Assembly (NCBI RefSeq): GCF_014042355.1
Contig: NZ_JACEZU010000002.1
Span: 62,001 to 126,000, forward strand
Direction of reading: 5' to 3'
Source of the DNA: Rugamonas apoptosis
Lineage (GTDB): Bacteria > Pseudomonadota > Gammaproteobacteria > Burkholderiales > Burkholderiaceae_D
Length of the DNA: 64,000 bases
In this document: positions 44,743 through 56,245 of the stretch, in pieces
How positions within the stretch are numbered: position 1 is the stretch's first letter
Layout: the number at the start of each line of letters is the position of its first letter
The notes under the pieces: generated by a model
Database searches by the model: none
Seen by the model: only the letters and a program-made list of their open reading frames with translations
Told to the model about the DNA's origin: nothing
Position numbers and translations under genes: made by a program

Positions 44743-46041
44743 TCAGTGAGTTGAGTGAGGGTTGGATTTTCGCGCCGCCATGACGCCGGCGACGGTGAGG
44801 AAAGATCCAAAGACCACAATTCTATCATTCTCCCCGACCCGGCTGATTGCATTTGCATATGCCTGTGCGGGATCGTCGAAAGTATTTATCGTCCGTTCCG
44901 GGCGCTCTGGCTGCACGATCTGCACTTTTGCCGCCAGTTCGGCCGCCGTGGCCGCGCGCGGCGATGGCAGGCCGGTCAGGCACCAGTGGTCCACATGCTC
45001 GGACATGGCGGCGATCACGCCGTCGATATCCTTGTCGTGCATGGAGCCGAACACGGCGTAGGTGTACGGGTGATAGCCCATATTGCCCAGGTTCTGGTTC
45101 AAGGCGGCGGCCGCATGGGGATTGTGGGCCACGTCCAGGATCACGCTGGGACGGCCCGGCAATACCTGGAAACGGCCCGGCAGTTCCACCGTCACCAGGC
45201 CGGTGCGCACTTCCTGCGCGCCCACGGGCAACTCCAGGCGCAACGCTTCCAGCGCGGCCAGCGCGGCCGAGGCGTTCAGCAACTGGTTGGCGCCACGCAA
45301 GCTGGGGTAAGCCAGGGCGCTGCGGCGCTGATTGCGCCCGCCATAGTTCCACTGCTGCTTGTCGCCCGAATAATTGAAATCGCGCCCCATCAGCCACAGG
45401 TCGGCGCCGATGGCTTCTGCATGGTCGATCAGCGACTGCGGCGGCACGGGATCGCTGCAAATGGCCGTCTTGCCGGCGCGGAAGATGCCGGCCTTCTCGA
45501 AGCCGATCGCCTCGCGCGTGTCGCCCAGGTAATCCGTGTGGTCGATATCGACGCTGGTGACGATGGCCACGTCGGCATCAATCACGTTGACGGCGTCCAG
45601 GCGGCCGCCCAGGCCCACTTCCAGGACCACCACGTCCATGCCGGCGCCAGCCAGCAGGTGGCAGATGGCCAGCGTGGTGAATTCAAAGTACGTCAGCGGC
45701 GTATCGCCACGGGCCGCTTCGACGGCATTGAAGCTGGCCACCAGTTGCGCATCGCTGGCCAGCTCGCCATTGACGTGGGCCCGCTCGTTAAAGTCCAGGA
45801 AGTGCGGCTTGATGTACAACCCCACCTTGTAGCCGGCCCGCAGCAGCATCGATTCCAGCATGGCGCAGGTGGAACCCTTGCCGTTGGTGCCAGCCACCAT
45901 GATGACGGGGCAAGTGAAGGCCAGCGCCATGCGGTCCTTGACGGCGCGCACGCGCTCCAGCCCCATGTTGATGACGGTTTCGGCGTGGCGCGACTCAAGC
46001 AGCGCGAGCCAGGCAGGCAAAGTGGTAGGAAGCGTAGGCAT
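44743..46041 (-). CDS. folC: Folylpolyglutamate/dihydrofolate synthase
   Basis: A 432-residue Mur-ligase-like enzyme with the ATP loop VAGTNGKGSTCAMLESML, the folate-binding region and VLEVGLGGRLDAVNVIDADVAIVTSVDIDHTDYLG. It has the C-terminal SVILDVAHNPHAA segment. It adds glutamate to (dihydro)pteroates. It lies between accD and the SPOR gene, the conserved order. Confidence 0.95.
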   Translation of the reverse strand: MPTLPTTLPAWLALLESRHAETVINMGLERVRAVKDRMALAFTCPVIMVAGTNGKGSTCAMLESMLLRAGYKVGLYIKPHFLDFNERAHVNGELASDAQLVASFNAVEAARGDTPLTYFEFTTLAICHLLAGAGMDVVVLEVGLGGRLDAVNVIDADVAIVTSVDIDHTDYLGDTREAIGFEKAGIFRAGKTAICSDPVPPQSLIDHAEAIGADLWLMGRDFNYSGDKQQWNYGGRNQRRSALAYPSLRGANQLLNASAALAALEALRLELPVGAQEVRTGLVTVELPGRFQVLPGRPSVILDVAHNPHAAAALNQNLGNMGYHPYTYAVFGSMHDKDIDGVIAAMSEHVDHWCLTGLPSPRAATAAELAAKVQIVQPERPERTINTFDDPAQAYANAISRVGENDRIVVFGSFLTVAGVMAARKSNPHSTH

Positions 46042-46119
46042 GGAATGGGACTTCTGAATGAGAGCGGCGCGCAGCGGACGGAAGTCCTGCTGCGCGCCGG
46101 CGGGTGATACGGCTGCGTA

Positions 46120-46992
46120 TTACGCCAGGACCTCGACGGCCTGGTCTTGCAGCAGGGCCAGCAGGCGGGCGATTTCCTCGCGCATCTTGCGGCGGTCGAC
46201 GATCATGTCCACGGCGCCCTTTTGCACCAGGAATTCGGCGCGCTGGAAGCCTTCCGGCAGTTTCTCGCGCACCGTGTTCTCGATCACGCGCGGGCCGGCG
46301 AAGCCGATCAGGGCCTTCGGTTCAGCGATCACCACGTCGCCCATGAAGGCGAACGAGGCCGACACGCCGCCCATGGTGGGATCGGTCAGCACGCTGATGA
46401 ACGGCAGTTTCTTTTCCGACAGCTTGGTCAGCATGGCGGTGGTCTTGGCCATCTGCATCAGCGACAGCAAGCCTTCCTGCATGCGGGCGCCACCGGTGGC
46501 GGTGATGCACACGAACGGCACTTTCTGTTCCAGCGCGATCTGGGCGCCGCGCACGAAGCGCTCGCCGACCACGGAACCCATGGAGCCGCCCATGAATTCG
46601 AACTCGAAGCATGCCACCACCACGGGCAGGCTCATGATGGCGCCGCCCATGACGATCAGCGCGTCCGTCTCGCCGGTCGCTTCCATGGCCTGTTTCAGGC
46701 GGTCAGGATATTTCTTGCTGTCTTTGAATTTCAGGGTATCGACGGGCAGCGTGTCCTGGCCGATCTCATAGCGGCCGCCGGCGTCGAGCAAGCCGTCGAG
46801 GCGCTCGCGGGCGCGGATGCGCATGTGGTGGTCGCACTTGGGGCACACGTGCAGGTTCGATTCCAGGTCGGTGCGGTACAACACCGCCTCGCAGGACGGG
46901 CACTTGACCCACAGGCCTTCCGGCATGGTCTTGCGTGCCGCGGCGTCGGAACGCTGGATACGCGGGGGCAGAAGTTTTTCCAACCAACTCAT
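46120..46992 (-). CDS. accD: Acetyl-CoA carboxylase carboxyltransferase beta subunit
   Basis: A 290-residue protein. The zinc ribbon [23 protein letters not shown] and the carboxyltransferase core [17 protein letters not shown] and [12 protein letters not shown] are intact. Two ATGs are possible; 46992 ([12 protein letters not shown]) has AAGGAG at better spacing (5 nt) than 46995. It pairs with an AccA not seen here to make malonyl-CoA. Order trpA-accD-folC is typical. Confidence 0.96.
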   Translation of the reverse strand: MSWLEKLLPPRIQRSDAAARKTMPEGLWVKCPSCEAVLYRTDLESNLHVCPKCDHHMRIRARERLDGLLDAGGRYEIGQDTLPVDTLKFKDSKKYPDRLKQAMEATGETDALIVMGGAIMSLPVVVACFEFEFMGGSMGSVVGERFVRGAQIALEQKVPFVCITATGGARMQEGLLSLMQMAKTTAMLTKLSEKKLPFISVLTDPTMGGVSASFAFMGDVVIAEPKALIGFAGPRVIENTVREKLPEGFQRAEFLVQKGAVDMIVDRRKMREEIARLLALLQDQAVEVLA

Positions 46993-47221
46993 CATTTCTC
47001 CTTGCTGCTAACTAGTGGCGGAAGTGTAGCCGTTTCTGGCCACCCTGTCGAACATTCCGAATTACCAACATTACCAGATAACTCATGAAAATCGCCGCAA
47101 TTCGCTGATGTTAAAGCCGTGTTGATGGCTTCCACTGCAAACTGCGCCCAACCGCCCCCTTCAACATAGTTAAGGCTTAACTCTATGTCAAGGCAATCGA
47201 TGGGGCGGTCAGCGCCCCCGA

Positions 47222-48019
47222 TCAGGCGTCGAGGGCGGTGCGGATGCGGGCGACGAAGGCTTGCACGGCCGGCAACACGGCATCCTGGGCGTTGTTTTCA
47301 ATTTCCTGGATGATGCGGCTGCCGATCACCACCGCGTCGGCCACCTCGGCCACGGCGCGCGCCGTGGCGCCGTCGCGGATGCCGAAGCCCACGCCGATCG
47401 GCAGCTTGACGTGCTGGCGGATGGCCGTCAGACGTTCAGCCACCTCGGCCGTGTCGATATTGCCGGCCCCCGTCACGCCCTTGAGCGAGACGTAGTAGCT
47501 GAAGCCGCCGCCGACCTTGGCCACCTGGGCGATGCGTTCCTCGGTCGAAGTGGGCGCCAGCAGGAAGATCAGGTCCAGCTCGTTGGCGCGCATGGCGGCC
47601 GCGAATTCCTCGCATTCCTCGGGCGGGTAGTCGACCACGATGGCGCCATCCGCGCCCGACTCTTTCGAGGCGGCGATGAATGCGGCCGCGCCGATCCGTT
47701 CGATCGGATTGGCGTAGCCCATCAACACCACGGGCGTGCTCTGGTTGGTCTTGCGGAACTCGCGCACGTAGCCGAACACGTCATGGATGCCGACCCCGAA
47801 CGCCAGCGCCCGCTCGCAGGCGCGCTGGATGACGGGGCCTTCGGCCATGGGATCGGAAAACGGCACACCCAGTTCCAGGATGTCGGCGCCGCCGGCCACC
47901 AGCGCGTGCATCAGGGGCACGGTCAGTTCCGGCGCCGGGTCGCCGGCCGTGATGAAGGTGACGAGAGCGGTTTTTTTATCGGCTTTCAGGGCCGCGAAAG
48001 TTGGTGCGATACGGGACAT
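47222..48019 (-). CDS. trpA: Tryptophan synthase alpha chain
   Basis: A 265-residue TIM barrel starting [28 protein letters not shown]. The catalytic Glu is in [16 protein letters not shown] and the second acid (Asp) in [14 protein letters not shown]. The longer reading frame upstream is a shadow of trpB. It lies 58 nt after trpB, its partner, which makes indole-channel coupling possible. Confidence 0.96.
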   Translation of the reverse strand: MSRIAPTFAALKADKKTALVTFITAGDPAPELTVPLMHALVAGGADILELGVPFSDPMAEGPVIQRACERALAFGVGIHDVFGYVREFRKTNQSTPVVLMGYANPIERIGAAAFIAASKESGADGAIVVDYPPEECEEFAAAMRANELDLIFLLAPTSTEERIAQVAKVGGGFSYYVSLKGVTGAGNIDTAEVAERLTAIRQHVKLPIGVGFGIRDGATARAVAEVADAVVIGSRIIQEIENNAQDAVLPAVQAFVARIRTALDA

Positions 48020-48077
48020 GGCTGATTCTTTCAATATAGAGTGATCGGTTGGGGAGACAGCGCAACGCGGCAAGACA

Positions 48078-49325
48078 TCAGCCGAAATTGAGCCCCATCC
48101 GTTCCGCCACCGTATGCATGTCCTTGTCGCCGCGGCCCGACAGGTTGGCCAGCACGATCTGGTCTTTCGGCAAGGTGGCCGCCAGCTTGGCCGCGTAGGC
48201 CAGCGCGTGCGACGACTCCAGCGCCGGAATGATGCCTTCGATATGGCAGCAATCGTGGAACGCGGCCAGCGCTTCCTCGTCCGTGATGGACACATACTGG
48301 GCCCGGCCACTGTCCTTCAGGTAAGCATGCTCGGGGCCCACACCCGGATAATCGAGGCCGGCCGACACGGAATGGGTCTCGATGATCTGGCCATTCTCGT
48401 CCTGCAGCAGATAGGTGCGGTTGCCGTGCAACACGCCGGGTATGCCGCCCGTCAGCGAAGCGGCGTGCTTGCCGCTGTCCAAGCCCTCGCCCGCCGCTTC
48501 CACGCCCACCAGCTTGACGCTTTTTTCGTCGATGTAGGGATAGAAAATCCCCATCGCGTTGGAACCGCCGCCGATGCAGGCCACCACGTAATCAGGCTGG
48601 CGGCCCGTCATTTCCGGCATCTGCACCCGGCATTCCTCGCCGATCACGGACTGGAAATCGCGCACCAGCATCGGATACGGATGCGGACCGGCCACGGTGC
48701 CGATGATGTAGAAGGTGTTTTCAATGTTGGTGACCCAGTCGCGCATGGCTTCGTTGAGCGCGTCCTTGAGCGTCTTGGAGCCCGACTCCACCGGCACCAC
48801 GGTGGCGCCCAGCAGCTTCATGCGGTACACATTCTGGGCCTGGCGCTTGACGTCCTCGCTGCCCATGTAGACCACGCATTCGAGGCCGAAGCGGGCGCAG
48901 ATGGTGGCCGTGGCCACGCCATGCTGGCCGGCGCCCGTTTCCGCGATGATGCGCGGCTTGCCCATGCGCTTGGCCAGCAAGGCCTGGCCGATCACGTTAT
49001 TGATCTTGTGGGCGCCCGTGTGGTTCAAGTCTTCGCGCTTGAAGTAAATCTGGGCGCCGCCGGCCTGCTCGGACCAGCGCTTGGCGTGGTAGATGGGCGA
49101 TGGACGGCCGACGAAGTGCTTGAGCTCGTAGCGGAATTCCTCCAGGAAGGCCGGGTCCTGGCTGTAGCGGGTGTAGGCTTCGTTCAGCTCGGCCAGCGCA
49201 TAGGTCAGGGTTTCGGCCACGAAGGAACCGCCGTAGGGGCCGAAATGGCCGCGCGCGTCAGGCAGTTGGTACTCGGTGGTGTGGAACAGGGGGGCGGCGA
49301 GGCCGCTGTCAGGCAAGGCGTTCAT
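48078..49325 (-). CDS. trpB: Tryptophan synthase beta chain
   Basis: A 415-residue PLP enzyme. The Schiff-base Lys is in [19 protein letters not shown]; the catalytic Glu is in [12 protein letters not shown]; the phosphate loop is [15 protein letters not shown] 49325 ([14 protein letters not shown]) is preceded by AGAGAACC. Its first 17 nt overlap the end of trpF, so they are probably coupled. Confidence 0.97.
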   Translation of the reverse strand: MNALPDSGLAAPLFHTTEYQLPDARGHFGPYGGSFVAETLTYALAELNEAYTRYSQDPAFLEEFRYELKHFVGRPSPIYHAKRWSEQAGGAQIYFKREDLNHTGAHKINNVIGQALLAKRMGKPRIIAETGAGQHGVATATICARFGLECVVYMGSEDVKRQAQNVYRMKLLGATVVPVESGSKTLKDALNEAMRDWVTNIENTFYIIGTVAGPHPYPMLVRDFQSVIGEECRVQMPEMTGRQPDYVVACIGGGSNAMGIFYPYIDEKSVKLVGVEAAGEGLDSGKHAASLTGGIPGVLHGNRTYLLQDENGQIIETHSVSAGLDYPGVGPEHAYLKDSGRAQYVSITDEEALAAFHDCCHIEGIIPALESSHALAYAAKLAATLPKDQIVLANLSGRGDKDMHTVAERMGLNFG

Positions 49326-50001
49326 GGTGGTTCTCTTTTTCAATGATGGCATCGGCGGCCCGCACCGCCGCGATGAAGTCGGCGATCTTGCGGGCGTCCT
49401 TGATCCCCTTGGACGCTTCGACACCACTGCTGATGTCGACCGCGTAGGGGCGTACACGCACCACGGCGTCAGTCGCGCCGGGTACGCTCAAGCCACCACT
49501 TAAAACGACCCGAGGCGCGAGTTCTTTTGGGATGAGAGACCAATCAAATACCTTTCCTGCACCGCCGTAGGCATCCACAAACGTATCGAGCAACAGGCTG
49601 GAAAACAGTGGGCTGGCGGCGCGGCATTGCTGCTCGTATTCTAGCAAATCGTCCGGCCGTGTGTCAGGTTTGACGCGGAACACGCGCAGGAACTGTCGTC
49701 CGCACGCCGCGGCGATGGCGGCGCTGTCGGCCACCGTCTCGTCGCCGTGCAGCTGGATCAGCGCCAGCGGCGCCACGGCCGTGGTGGCCGCCACCTCGGC
49801 CGGGCTGGCGTTGACGAACAGGCCGGTGCAGGTGACGAACGGCGGCACGGCAGCGATCAGTTCGGCCGCGCGCCCGGGCGTCACATAGCGCGGGCTCTTG
49901 GGATAGAACACGAAACCGAGCGCGTCGGCGCCGGCCGCCACGGCGGCCCGTACGTCCTGTTCCCGGGTCAGGCCGCAGATCTTGATGCGGGTGCGGTGCA
50001 T
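49309..50001 (-). CDS. trpF: Phosphoribosylanthranilate isomerase
   Basis: A 230-residue TIM barrel starting [17 protein letters not shown], with the catalytic Cys in KICGLT and the Asp in [19 protein letters not shown]. The phosphate site ends VVLSGGL...[22 protein letters not shown] precedes ATG 50001. The 17-nt overlap with trpB is in a different frame. Confidence 0.95.
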   Translation of the reverse strand: MHRTRIKICGLTREQDVRAAVAAGADALGFVFYPKSPRYVTPGRAAELIAAVPPFVTCTGLFVNASPAEVAATTAVAPLALIQLHGDETVADSAAIAAACGRQFLRVFRVKPDTRPDDLLEYEQQCRAASPLFSSLLLDTFVDAYGGAGKVFDWSLIPKELAPRVVLSGGLSVPGATDAVVRVRPYAVDISSGVEASKGIKDARKIADFIAAVRAADAIIEKENHHERLA

Positions 50002-50011
50002 GGGCACTCCT

Positions 50012-50812
50012 TCAGAACCAGGGCAGCGGGCTGGTGGTTTCCAGCGGCAACTGCCATTTGGGGTCGTAATCGATGCGGGCCAGGTACAGGCCGTCGGGCA
50101 TGAAGGTGGGCGCCGCATGGTGGCGGTCGCGCGCTTCCAGCACCTGGCCCAGCCATTCGGGCGGCTGGCGGCCCGTGCCCACGTACACCAGCGAACCGAC
50201 CAGGTTGCGCACCATGTGGTGCAGGAAAGCGTTGGCCGTCACGGTGAACACCACCAGCTCGCCGCGGCGCTCGATCTTGATTTCATGCATCAGCTTGACG
50301 GGCGACTTGGCCTGGCACTGGGCCGCGCGGAAGGCCGTGAAGTCATGCCAGCCCAGCAGCGGCGCCACGGCCGCCTGCATCCGCTCCACGTCCAGCGGAC
50401 GGAAGCAGAACCCGGCCCGGCCCGCCAGCAAAGGCGAACGGGTGGGATTGTTGTACAGCACGTAGTGATAGGTGCGGGCGCGGGCGCTGAAGCGGGCGTG
50501 GAATTCGTCACCTTCCGGGTCGGACACCACTTCCTTGGCCCAGCGTACCCCGATCGACGGCGGCAGGAAGGCATTCACGCCGCGTACCCAGGAATGGGCA
50601 TCGCGCGACAGGTCGGTGTCGAAGTGCACCACTTGTTCCAGCGCGTGGACGCCCGTGTCGGTGCGGCCGGCGCAGGTGGTGGCCAGCTTGACGGTGGCGA
50701 ACTGCGCCAGCGCCAGTTCCAGCTGGTCTTGCACGGTTTGGCCACCGTCCTGCTTCTGGTAGCCATGCCACGCGGTTCCGTCGTACTGGACGCCGATTGC
50801 TATCCGTTTCAA
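50012..50812 (-). CDS. truA: tRNA pseudouridine synthase A, TTG start
   Basis: A 266-residue protein with the catalytic Asp in [18 protein letters not shown] and [22 protein letters not shown] near the C-terminus. It modifies U38-40 in anticodon arms. The family start is [13 protein letters not shown]; its first codon is TTG (50812), with an in-frame TAA seven codons upstream and no ATG available. It is the gene before trpF, 10 nt apart. Confidence 0.94.
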   Translation of the reverse strand: MKRIAIGVQYDGTAWHGYQKQDGGQTVQDQLELALAQFATVKLATTCAGRTDTGVHALEQVVHFDTDLSRDAHSWVRGVNAFLPPSIGVRWAKEVVSDPEGDEFHARFSARARTYHYVLYNNPTRSPLLAGRAGFCFRPLDVERMQAAVAPLLGWHDFTAFRAAQCQAKSPVKLMHEIKIERRGELVVFTVTANAFLHHMVRNLVGSLVYVGTGRQPPEWLGQVLEARDRHHAAPTFMPDGLYLARIDYDPKWQLPLETTSPLPWF

Positions 50813-50899
50813 TTGCTGCCCACTGAGAAGTTAAGTCAGCGCATTATAAACGGGAAACGGCGTCCTCATGGCCGGGACGGCGGCCCCGGCCAGCTTGCC

Positions 50900-53725
50900 T
50901 CAGCCCAGCAGCGCGCGCATGGAGCTGGCCTTGGCCACTTGCTCGTCGCTGCCGCCGCGGACCACTTCGTCCAGCAATTCGCGGGCGCCTTCCTTGTCGC
51001 CGATTTCCTGGTAGGCGATGGCCAGGTCCAGCTTGGTTTCCATTTCCATGTGGAGGGCCGACTGCGGCTCGGCGCGGGCCGGCTTGGTTTCCACCGCCGC
51101 GTTGTTCAAGTCCAGGTCGATGCTGGACAGGTCGAACTCGGGTGCGGCCAGGTCGGCCGGGGCCGGCGCGGCGGCAGCGGCGGCCGGGATTTCCGGCAGC
51201 GCGAAATCGCTGGCGCTCAGCTCGGCCGCTGGGGCCGGGGCCGGCACGGCCGGAATATCGAAGTCCATCAAATTCAGGTCGGCCAGCGGGTCGCTGTCCA
51301 CCACCGGCAACGGTGCTGGCGCGGGTGCGGGCGCGGCGGCGGCGGCCGGCAAGTCCAGGCCGAAGTCCATGCTGAAGTCCTCGGCCGCCGCCGCTGGCGC
51401 GGCTGCCGGTGCGGGCGCGGCGGCCGGCGCGGGCGGTACGGCATCAAAATCCAGGTCGAAGGCGGTTTCTTCCGCCTTGGCCGGCGCGGCCTCGGCGGGC
51501 GCGGCCGACGCGGGCGCGGCCGCTGGCGTATCGAAGCTCAGCCCACCCAGGTCGAAGTCCAGGAACTGGTCGGCGGGCGCGGCGGCGGCCATCGCTGCCG
51601 GCGTGGGCACGTCGGACGGCAAGGCCGTCTCCAGCGCGTGGTCGGTGCCGAAGTCCATGGCGGCCGGGGCCGGCGCGGCATCCTGGCTCAAGTCCAGGTC
51701 CAAGCCGCCGGCGGCGGCCGGCGCGGCAAAGCTGCTGGCCAGGTCATGCGCCGCCTCGGCCGGCGGCGGCGCGAACATGGAGGGGTCGAAATCGTTCAAC
51801 GGCGCGGCCGCCGGCGCCGGTGCGGCCGCCTGCTGCTTGCCGGACGCGTACAGCGGGTTGTGCGGATCGAGTGCCAGGCCCAGCGCAACGGCCTGGGCCC
51901 AATCGTCGCCCGTGCCGCCGGTCTGCGAATACAGTTCCGAGGCCTGGGTTTCGAACGCGCGGCTATCCTTGCGGGTGGCGTAGATTTCCAGCAGCTTCAG
52001 GCGCACAGCCTGGCGCTCCGGATGCATGCGCAGCGCTTCCTTCAGAATTTCCTCGGCCTGGGCATCGCGGCCGTAGGCGATATAGACGTCGGCTTCGGCC
52101 ACCGGATCGACTTCGTTGGTGTCGAGCTGGCTGGCCGAAGGAGCGAAGTTGGAATTGAACACGCTGTTGTTGGTGTCCACGCTCTGGCCACCCGTTTCAG
52201 CGATCAGTTGCTGGCCCGTGGAGGGCGAGTCGCCCAGCACGCTCGTCTCCGAGCGCACTTCACCGGCCTGCGCCTCACGGCGGCGGCGGGCCACCAGCAA
52301 GCCCACGCCACCGAGCAAGGCGGCCAGGCCGGCGCCGATGTAGGTGATGTTGTCCATCACGGTGTCCATGATGCTCGGCTCGGCGATGCGGGGCGGCACC
52401 ACCACGGTGCGGCGCGGCTTGGGCGGCGCACTGGCGGCCGCGCTGGCCGAAGCCGATTCCGACGCACTGACCGATGCAGCAGCCGACGCACTGGCCGATG
52501 CTTTGGCTGAGGCGTTCAAATCAATCACGGGCGCGGAAGCGGCCGCGCTGGCCGAGGCGGACGGCTTCTTCTGGTCCGCCAGCGCCTTGTTCTTCACCGC
52601 CATCAGGTTTTCCAGGTCGCTGACGTTCTTCTCCAGCTCCTTGACCCGGCTGGCCGCCTCGGCCACCTGTTTTTCCTTGGCGATCTTGTCTTCCACCGCC
52701 ATCGCCGTCTTGCCGCCGGCCGGGGCCGACGCGGGGTTGGCCTTGGACAGTTTCAGTTGATCCTTCGCTTCATTGACGGGCGTGGCGCGCTCCTCGACCT
52801 TGGCCGTGATCTTGCCGCCCACGCTTTGGGTCGCTTCCGGTTCCTTGGCCGGGGCGCTGGTGGCCACCTGCCCTGCCAGCTTGCTGCGGTAGGCATTGAA
52901 ATCGGTCGCATGGGCCACCACTACGCCGCGCGCCTCGCCTTCGGTGGCGGTGGCGCGCACGCTGTCGGCGTCCGGCACGGCCAGGATGCGGCCAGCCTTC
53001 AGGCGGTTCATGTTCTTGCCGGCGAACGCTTCCGGATTGGCGCGGTACAGCGCCACCAGCATCTGGTCCAGCGACACGTCGACCGGTTTCAACTGGCCGG
53101 CAATGCGGCTCAGGTTGTCACCGGCCTTGACCCGGTACTGGCTGCCGGCTTGACGGCTTTTCTCCCCTTCCGGCGCGGGCGCACGGGCGGCCGGGGCCGG
53201 CTGGGTGGCGGCCGCTGGCGCCGGCGCGGCTGGCTGGGCGGCGGGTGGCGCGGTCACGGCGCGGGCCGGCGCGGCCACCTGGGCCGGCTGGGTGCTGCGC
53301 AGTTCGGCCGGGTCGAGCAGGAAGGTGTATTCGCGCACCAGCCGGCCGCCGTTCCAGTTCAACTCGAGCAACATGTCGACGAACGGTTCGTTGACGGGCT
53401 GGCCGGAAGTGATGCGGATCATCTGGCGGCCGTCGCGCTGCTGCACTTCGAAGCGCAGCGACAGCAAGGTGGGATTGAAATCGATGTTGGCGGCGCGGAA
53501 GGCGTCAGCCGGGGCCAGCTTGGCCACCAGCGCGCCCGCCTCATCGGCGGAGACGGCCGTCAATTCTATTTCCGCCCGCAATGGCTGGCCCAGTGAGGAC
53601 AGCACGGTCAGCTTGCCGAGCCCGGCTGCGTTTGCTGCGGGGGATAAAAGCACGGCACAGGCGACGGCGCTGGTCAGTGTTTTCAACGCGAACGAAACGA
53701 TGCGGGGGCGAGTGGTTAAATGCAT
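50900..53725 (-). CDS. fimV: FimV/HubP-like polar hub protein
   Basis: A 941-residue inner-membrane protein with a signal peptide, the FimV N-terminal domain (LGKLTVLSSLGQPLRAEIEL) and a LysM domain (YRVKAGDNLSRIAGQ). A coiled-coil (about 340-380), a Ser/Ala tract, one membrane segment (YIGAGLAALLGGVGLLVARRR), a TPR-like cytoplasmic region (GRDAQAEEILKEALRMHPERQ) and the C-terminal motif LDLAIAYQEIGDKEGARELLDEV follow. The Ala/Pro/Asp-rich cytoplasmic part spans about 300 residues. FimV organises polar pili and motility; relevance to the Tad pilus is possible. Confidence 0.93.
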   Translation of the reverse strand: MHLTTRPRIVSFALKTLTSAVACAVLLSPAANAAGLGKLTVLSSLGQPLRAEIELTAVSADEAGALVAKLAPADAFRAANIDFNPTLLSLRFEVQQRDGRQMIRITSGQPVNEPFVDMLLELNWNGGRLVREYTFLLDPAELRSTQPAQVAAPARAVTAPPAAQPAAPAPAAATQPAPAARAPAPEGEKSRQAGSQYRVKAGDNLSRIAGQLKPVDVSLDQMLVALYRANPEAFAGKNMNRLKAGRILAVPDADSVRATATEGEARGVVVAHATDFNAYRSKLAGQVATSAPAKEPEATQSVGGKITAKVEERATPVNEAKDQLKLSKANPASAPAGGKTAMAVEDKIAKEKQVAEAASRVKELEKNVSDLENLMAVKNKALADQKKPSASASAAASAPVIDLNASAKASASASAAASVSASESASASAAASAPPKPRRTVVVPPRIAEPSIMDTVMDNITYIGAGLAALLGGVGLLVARRRREAQAGEVRSETSVLGDSPSTGQQLIAETGGQSVDTNNSVFNSNFAPSASQLDTNEVDPVAEADVYIAYGRDAQAEEILKEALRMHPERQAVRLKLLEIYATRKDSRAFETQASELYSQTGGTGDDWAQAVALGLALDPHNPLYASGKQQAAAPAPAAAPLNDFDPSMFAPPPAEAAHDLASSFAAPAAAGGLDLDLSQDAAPAPAAMDFGTDHALETALPSDVPTPAAMAAAAPADQFLDFDLGGLSFDTPAAAPASAAPAEAAPAKAEETAFDLDFDAVPPAPAAAPAPAAAPAAAAEDFSMDFGLDLPAAAAAPAPAPAPLPVVDSDPLADLNLMDFDIPAVPAPAPAAELSASDFALPEIPAAAAAAPAPADLAAPEFDLSSIDLDLNNAAVETKPARAEPQSALHMEMETKLDLAIAYQEIGDKEGARELLDEVVRGGSDEQVAKASSMRALLG

Positions 53726-53892
53726 AGTGGGCGGCGATAGAGTTGTCAGAGGGAAAAATGTTACTTTCCCGGAAGTATCAACATATCACCACGGGCGGGA
53801 CCATGCAAGCTTTGCACGTGCCGTGCGCCCTGATATGTCACCTAGGCGCCTAATGTATGCCCAAAAAACCCGTTTGGGAAGCACCGCAAAAG

Positions 53893-53925
53893 AAAAACAG
53901 CGGCGCCGCGTGAGCGGGGCCGCTG
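53893..53925 (-). terminator. Probable terminator of asd
   Basis: On the minus strand the stem GCCGCTG/CAGCGGC pattern (53919-53925 with 53898-53904, 14-nt loop) runs into T5, about 70-100 nt after the asd stop. Confidence 0.6.
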
Positions 53926-53936
53926 CCAGGAGCATA

Positions 53937-53964
53937 AGGGACAGACCCCGCGGGGTCTGTCCCT
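53937..53964. repeat. Perfect 28-bp palindrome downstream of asd
   Basis: Arms AGGGACAGACCCCG and its complement abut without a loop. The motif GGGACAGACCCC resembles the GGGGACGGACCCC core at 40247-40306. It lies between asd and its hairpin terminator and looks like a REP-family element. Confidence 0.75.
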
Positions 53965-53993
53965 GGTTTGAAGTAAACCAGCTGAGCGCGAGC

Positions 53994-55121
53994 TTACGCG
54001 TCGAGCACGATGCGCAGCATGCGGCGCAGCGGTTCGGCCGCGCCCCACAGCAGCTGGTCGCCCACCGTGAAGGCGGACAGGTAGTCGTTACCCATGCTCA
54101 TCTTGCGCAGACGGCCGACGGGAATCGTCAGGCCACCGGTCACGGCGGCCGGCGACAGGTCCTTCATCGACGCTTCGCGCGTGTTCGGCACCACCTTGGC
54201 CCACTGGTTGGACGAGGCGATGATGTCGGTCAGCTCATCCAGCGGCACATCCTTGGTCAGCTTGATCGTCAGTGCCTGCGAGTGGCAGCGCATGGCGCCC
54301 ACGCGCACGCACAGGCCATCGACTGGAATCGCCTTGGAGCCGAAGTCCGCGCCCAGGCCCAGGATCTTGTTGGTCTCGGCGCCGCCCTTCCACTCTTCCT
54401 TCGATTGGCCGTTGCCCAGGTCCTTGTCGATCCAGGGGATCAGGTTGCCGGCCAGCGGCACGCCGAACTGCTTGGTCTGCTCAGCCGACATGCCGTGCTG
54501 GGTGGCCAGCACCTGGCGGTCGATTTCCAGAATGGCGGAAGCGGGATCGTCCAGCAGCGGCTTGACGGCGCTGTTGATGGTGCCGAACTGGGTCAGCAGC
54601 TCGCGCATGTGCTGGGCGCCGCCGCCCGAGGCTGCCTGGTAGGTCATGGAGGTCATCCACTCCACCAGGTTGTGCTGGAACAGGCCGCCCAGGCCGATCA
54701 GCATGCACGACACGGTGCAGTTACCGCCGACGAAGTTCTTCACGCCCTTGCCCAGCGCGTCCTTGATCACGTGCATATTGACCGGGTCCAGCACGATCAC
54801 GGCGTCCTTCTCCATGCGCAGGGTCGACGCGGCGTCGATCCAGTAGCCGTTCCAGCCGGCCGCGCGCAGTTTCGGGAACACGTCGCTCGTGTAGTCGCCG
54901 CCCTGGCAGGAAATGATGATCTCGCACTTGCTCAGCTCAGCGATGTCAGTCGCGCTTTTCAGCGTGGTTTCGTTTTTCGCCATGGCCGGCGCCGCGCCGC
55001 CCGGATTCGAAGTGGTGAAGAACACCGGTTCGATGTGGGCGAAATCGCCCTCTTCCCGCATGCGTTGCATCAGGACCGAACCAACCATGCCGCGCCAACC
55101 TACCAAGCCTACTAGTTTCAT
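53994..55121 (-). CDS. asd: Aspartate-semialdehyde dehydrogenase
   Basis: A 375-residue enzyme with the NADP loop [18 protein letters not shown], the catalytic Cys in [17 protein letters not shown] and the catalytic His in [15 protein letters not shown]. The message has ATGATGATG; I chose the third ATG (55121) because AAGGA is then 6 nt away. It feeds Lys, Met and Thr synthesis. It lies 37 nt after leuB on the same strand. Confidence 0.96.
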   Translation of the reverse strand: MKLVGLVGWRGMVGSVLMQRMREEGDFAHIEPVFFTTSNPGGAAPAMAKNETTLKSATDIAELSKCEIIISCQGGDYTSDVFPKLRAAGWNGYWIDAASTLRMEKDAVIVLDPVNMHVIKDALGKGVKNFVGGNCTVSCMLIGLGGLFQHNLVEWMTSMTYQAASGGGAQHMRELLTQFGTINSAVKPLLDDPASAILEIDRQVLATQHGMSAEQTKQFGVPLAGNLIPWIDKDLGNGQSKEEWKGGAETNKILGLGADFGSKAIPVDGLCVRVGAMRCHSQALTIKLTKDVPLDELTDIIASSNQWAKVVPNTREASMKDLSPAAVTGGLTIPVGRLRKMSMGNDYLSAFTVGDQLLWGAAEPLRRMLRIVLDA

Positions 55122-55158
55122 CATCATTCCTTCAATATCGTTTATATCGTTTATATCG

Positions 55159-56232
55159 TTACTGCGCCAGCGCCTTGACCACCGCGTCGCCCATCTGCGA
55201 AGTACCCACCTTGGTGGTGCCTTCTTCGTAGATATCCGGCGTGCGCAGGCCCTGCTTGAGCACCGCCTTGACGGCGTTCTCGATGCGGCCGGCCTGTTCG
55301 GCGCGGCCCAGCGAGTAGCGCAGCATCATGGCGGCCGACAGGATGGTGGCCAGCGGATTGGCCACGCCCTTGCCGGCGATGTCGGGCGCCGAGCCGTGCG
55401 ACGGTTCGTACAGGCCCTTGTTGTTGGCGTCCAGCGAAGCCGATGGCAGCATGCCGATCGAACCGGTCAGCATGGAAGCCTGGTCCGACAGGATGTCGCC
55501 GAACATATTGCCGGTCACCAGCACATCGAAGCGCTTCGGTGCGCGCACCAGCTGCATGGCGGCGTTGTCGACGTACATATGGTCCAGCGCCACGTCCGGG
55601 TATTCCTTGTGCACGTCGGTGACGATATCGCGCCAGAACTGGAACGTTTCCAGTACGTTGGCCTTGTCCACGCTGGTCAGGCGCTTGTCGCGCTTTTGCG
55701 CGGCCTGGAACGCCACGTGGGCGATGCGGCGGATTTCGCCTTCCGCGTAGCGCATGGTGTCGAAACCTTCGCGCTGGCCCTTGAAGGCGCCGTCCGGGCA
55801 TTCGCGCACGCCGCGCGGCTGGCCGAAGTAGATGTCGCCCGTCAGTTCACGGATGATCAGGATGTCCAGGCCGGACACCACTTCCGGCTTGAGCGTGGAG
55901 GCGCCCGCCAGTTCAGGGTACAGAATGGCCGGACGCAGGTTGGCGAACAGGCCCAGGTTCTTGCGCAGGCCCAGGATCGCTTGTTCAGGGCGCAGCGCCC
56001 GCTCCAGCGTGTCGTACTTGAAGTCGCCCACGGCGCCAAACAGGATGGCGTCGGCCGCCTTGGCCAGCGCCAGCGTGCCTTCGGGCAGCGGGTGGCCATG
56101 GGCCGCGTAGCCGGCGCCGCCGACAGGCGCGCTTTCGAGCTCGAATTTTTCGTCCAGCGCGTTCAATACCTTGACGGCCTGGTCGACGATTTCCGGGCCG
56201 ATACCGTCGCCCGGGAGGATAGCAATTTTCAT
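55159..56232 (-). CDS. leuB: 3-isopropylmalate dehydrogenase
   Basis: A 357-residue enzyme starting [16 protein letters not shown], with the Mg/substrate site (VDNAAMQLV, then [18 protein letters not shown]) and the NAD region [18 protein letters not shown]. It is the third leucine enzyme. It starts 13 nt after leuD. Confidence 0.97.
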   Translation of the reverse strand: MKIAILPGDGIGPEIVDQAVKVLNALDEKFELESAPVGGAGYAAHGHPLPEGTLALAKAADAILFGAVGDFKYDTLERALRPEQAILGLRKNLGLFANLRPAILYPELAGASTLKPEVVSGLDILIIRELTGDIYFGQPRGVRECPDGAFKGQREGFDTMRYAEGEIRRIAHVAFQAAQKRDKRLTSVDKANVLETFQFWRDIVTDVHKEYPDVALDHMYVDNAAMQLVRAPKRFDVLVTGNMFGDILSDQASMLTGSIGMLPSASLDANNKGLYEPSHGSAPDIAGKGVANPLATILSAAMMLRYSLGRAEQAGRIENAVKAVLKQGLRTPDIYEEGTTKVGTSQMGDAVVKALAQ

Positions 56233-56245
56233 GAGATTTCGATCT

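Noticed and set aside
50900-53725. Ser/Ala and Ala/Pro tracts in fimV as mobile or repeat elements
   Set aside because: They are in-frame low-complexity linkers typical of FimV proteins.
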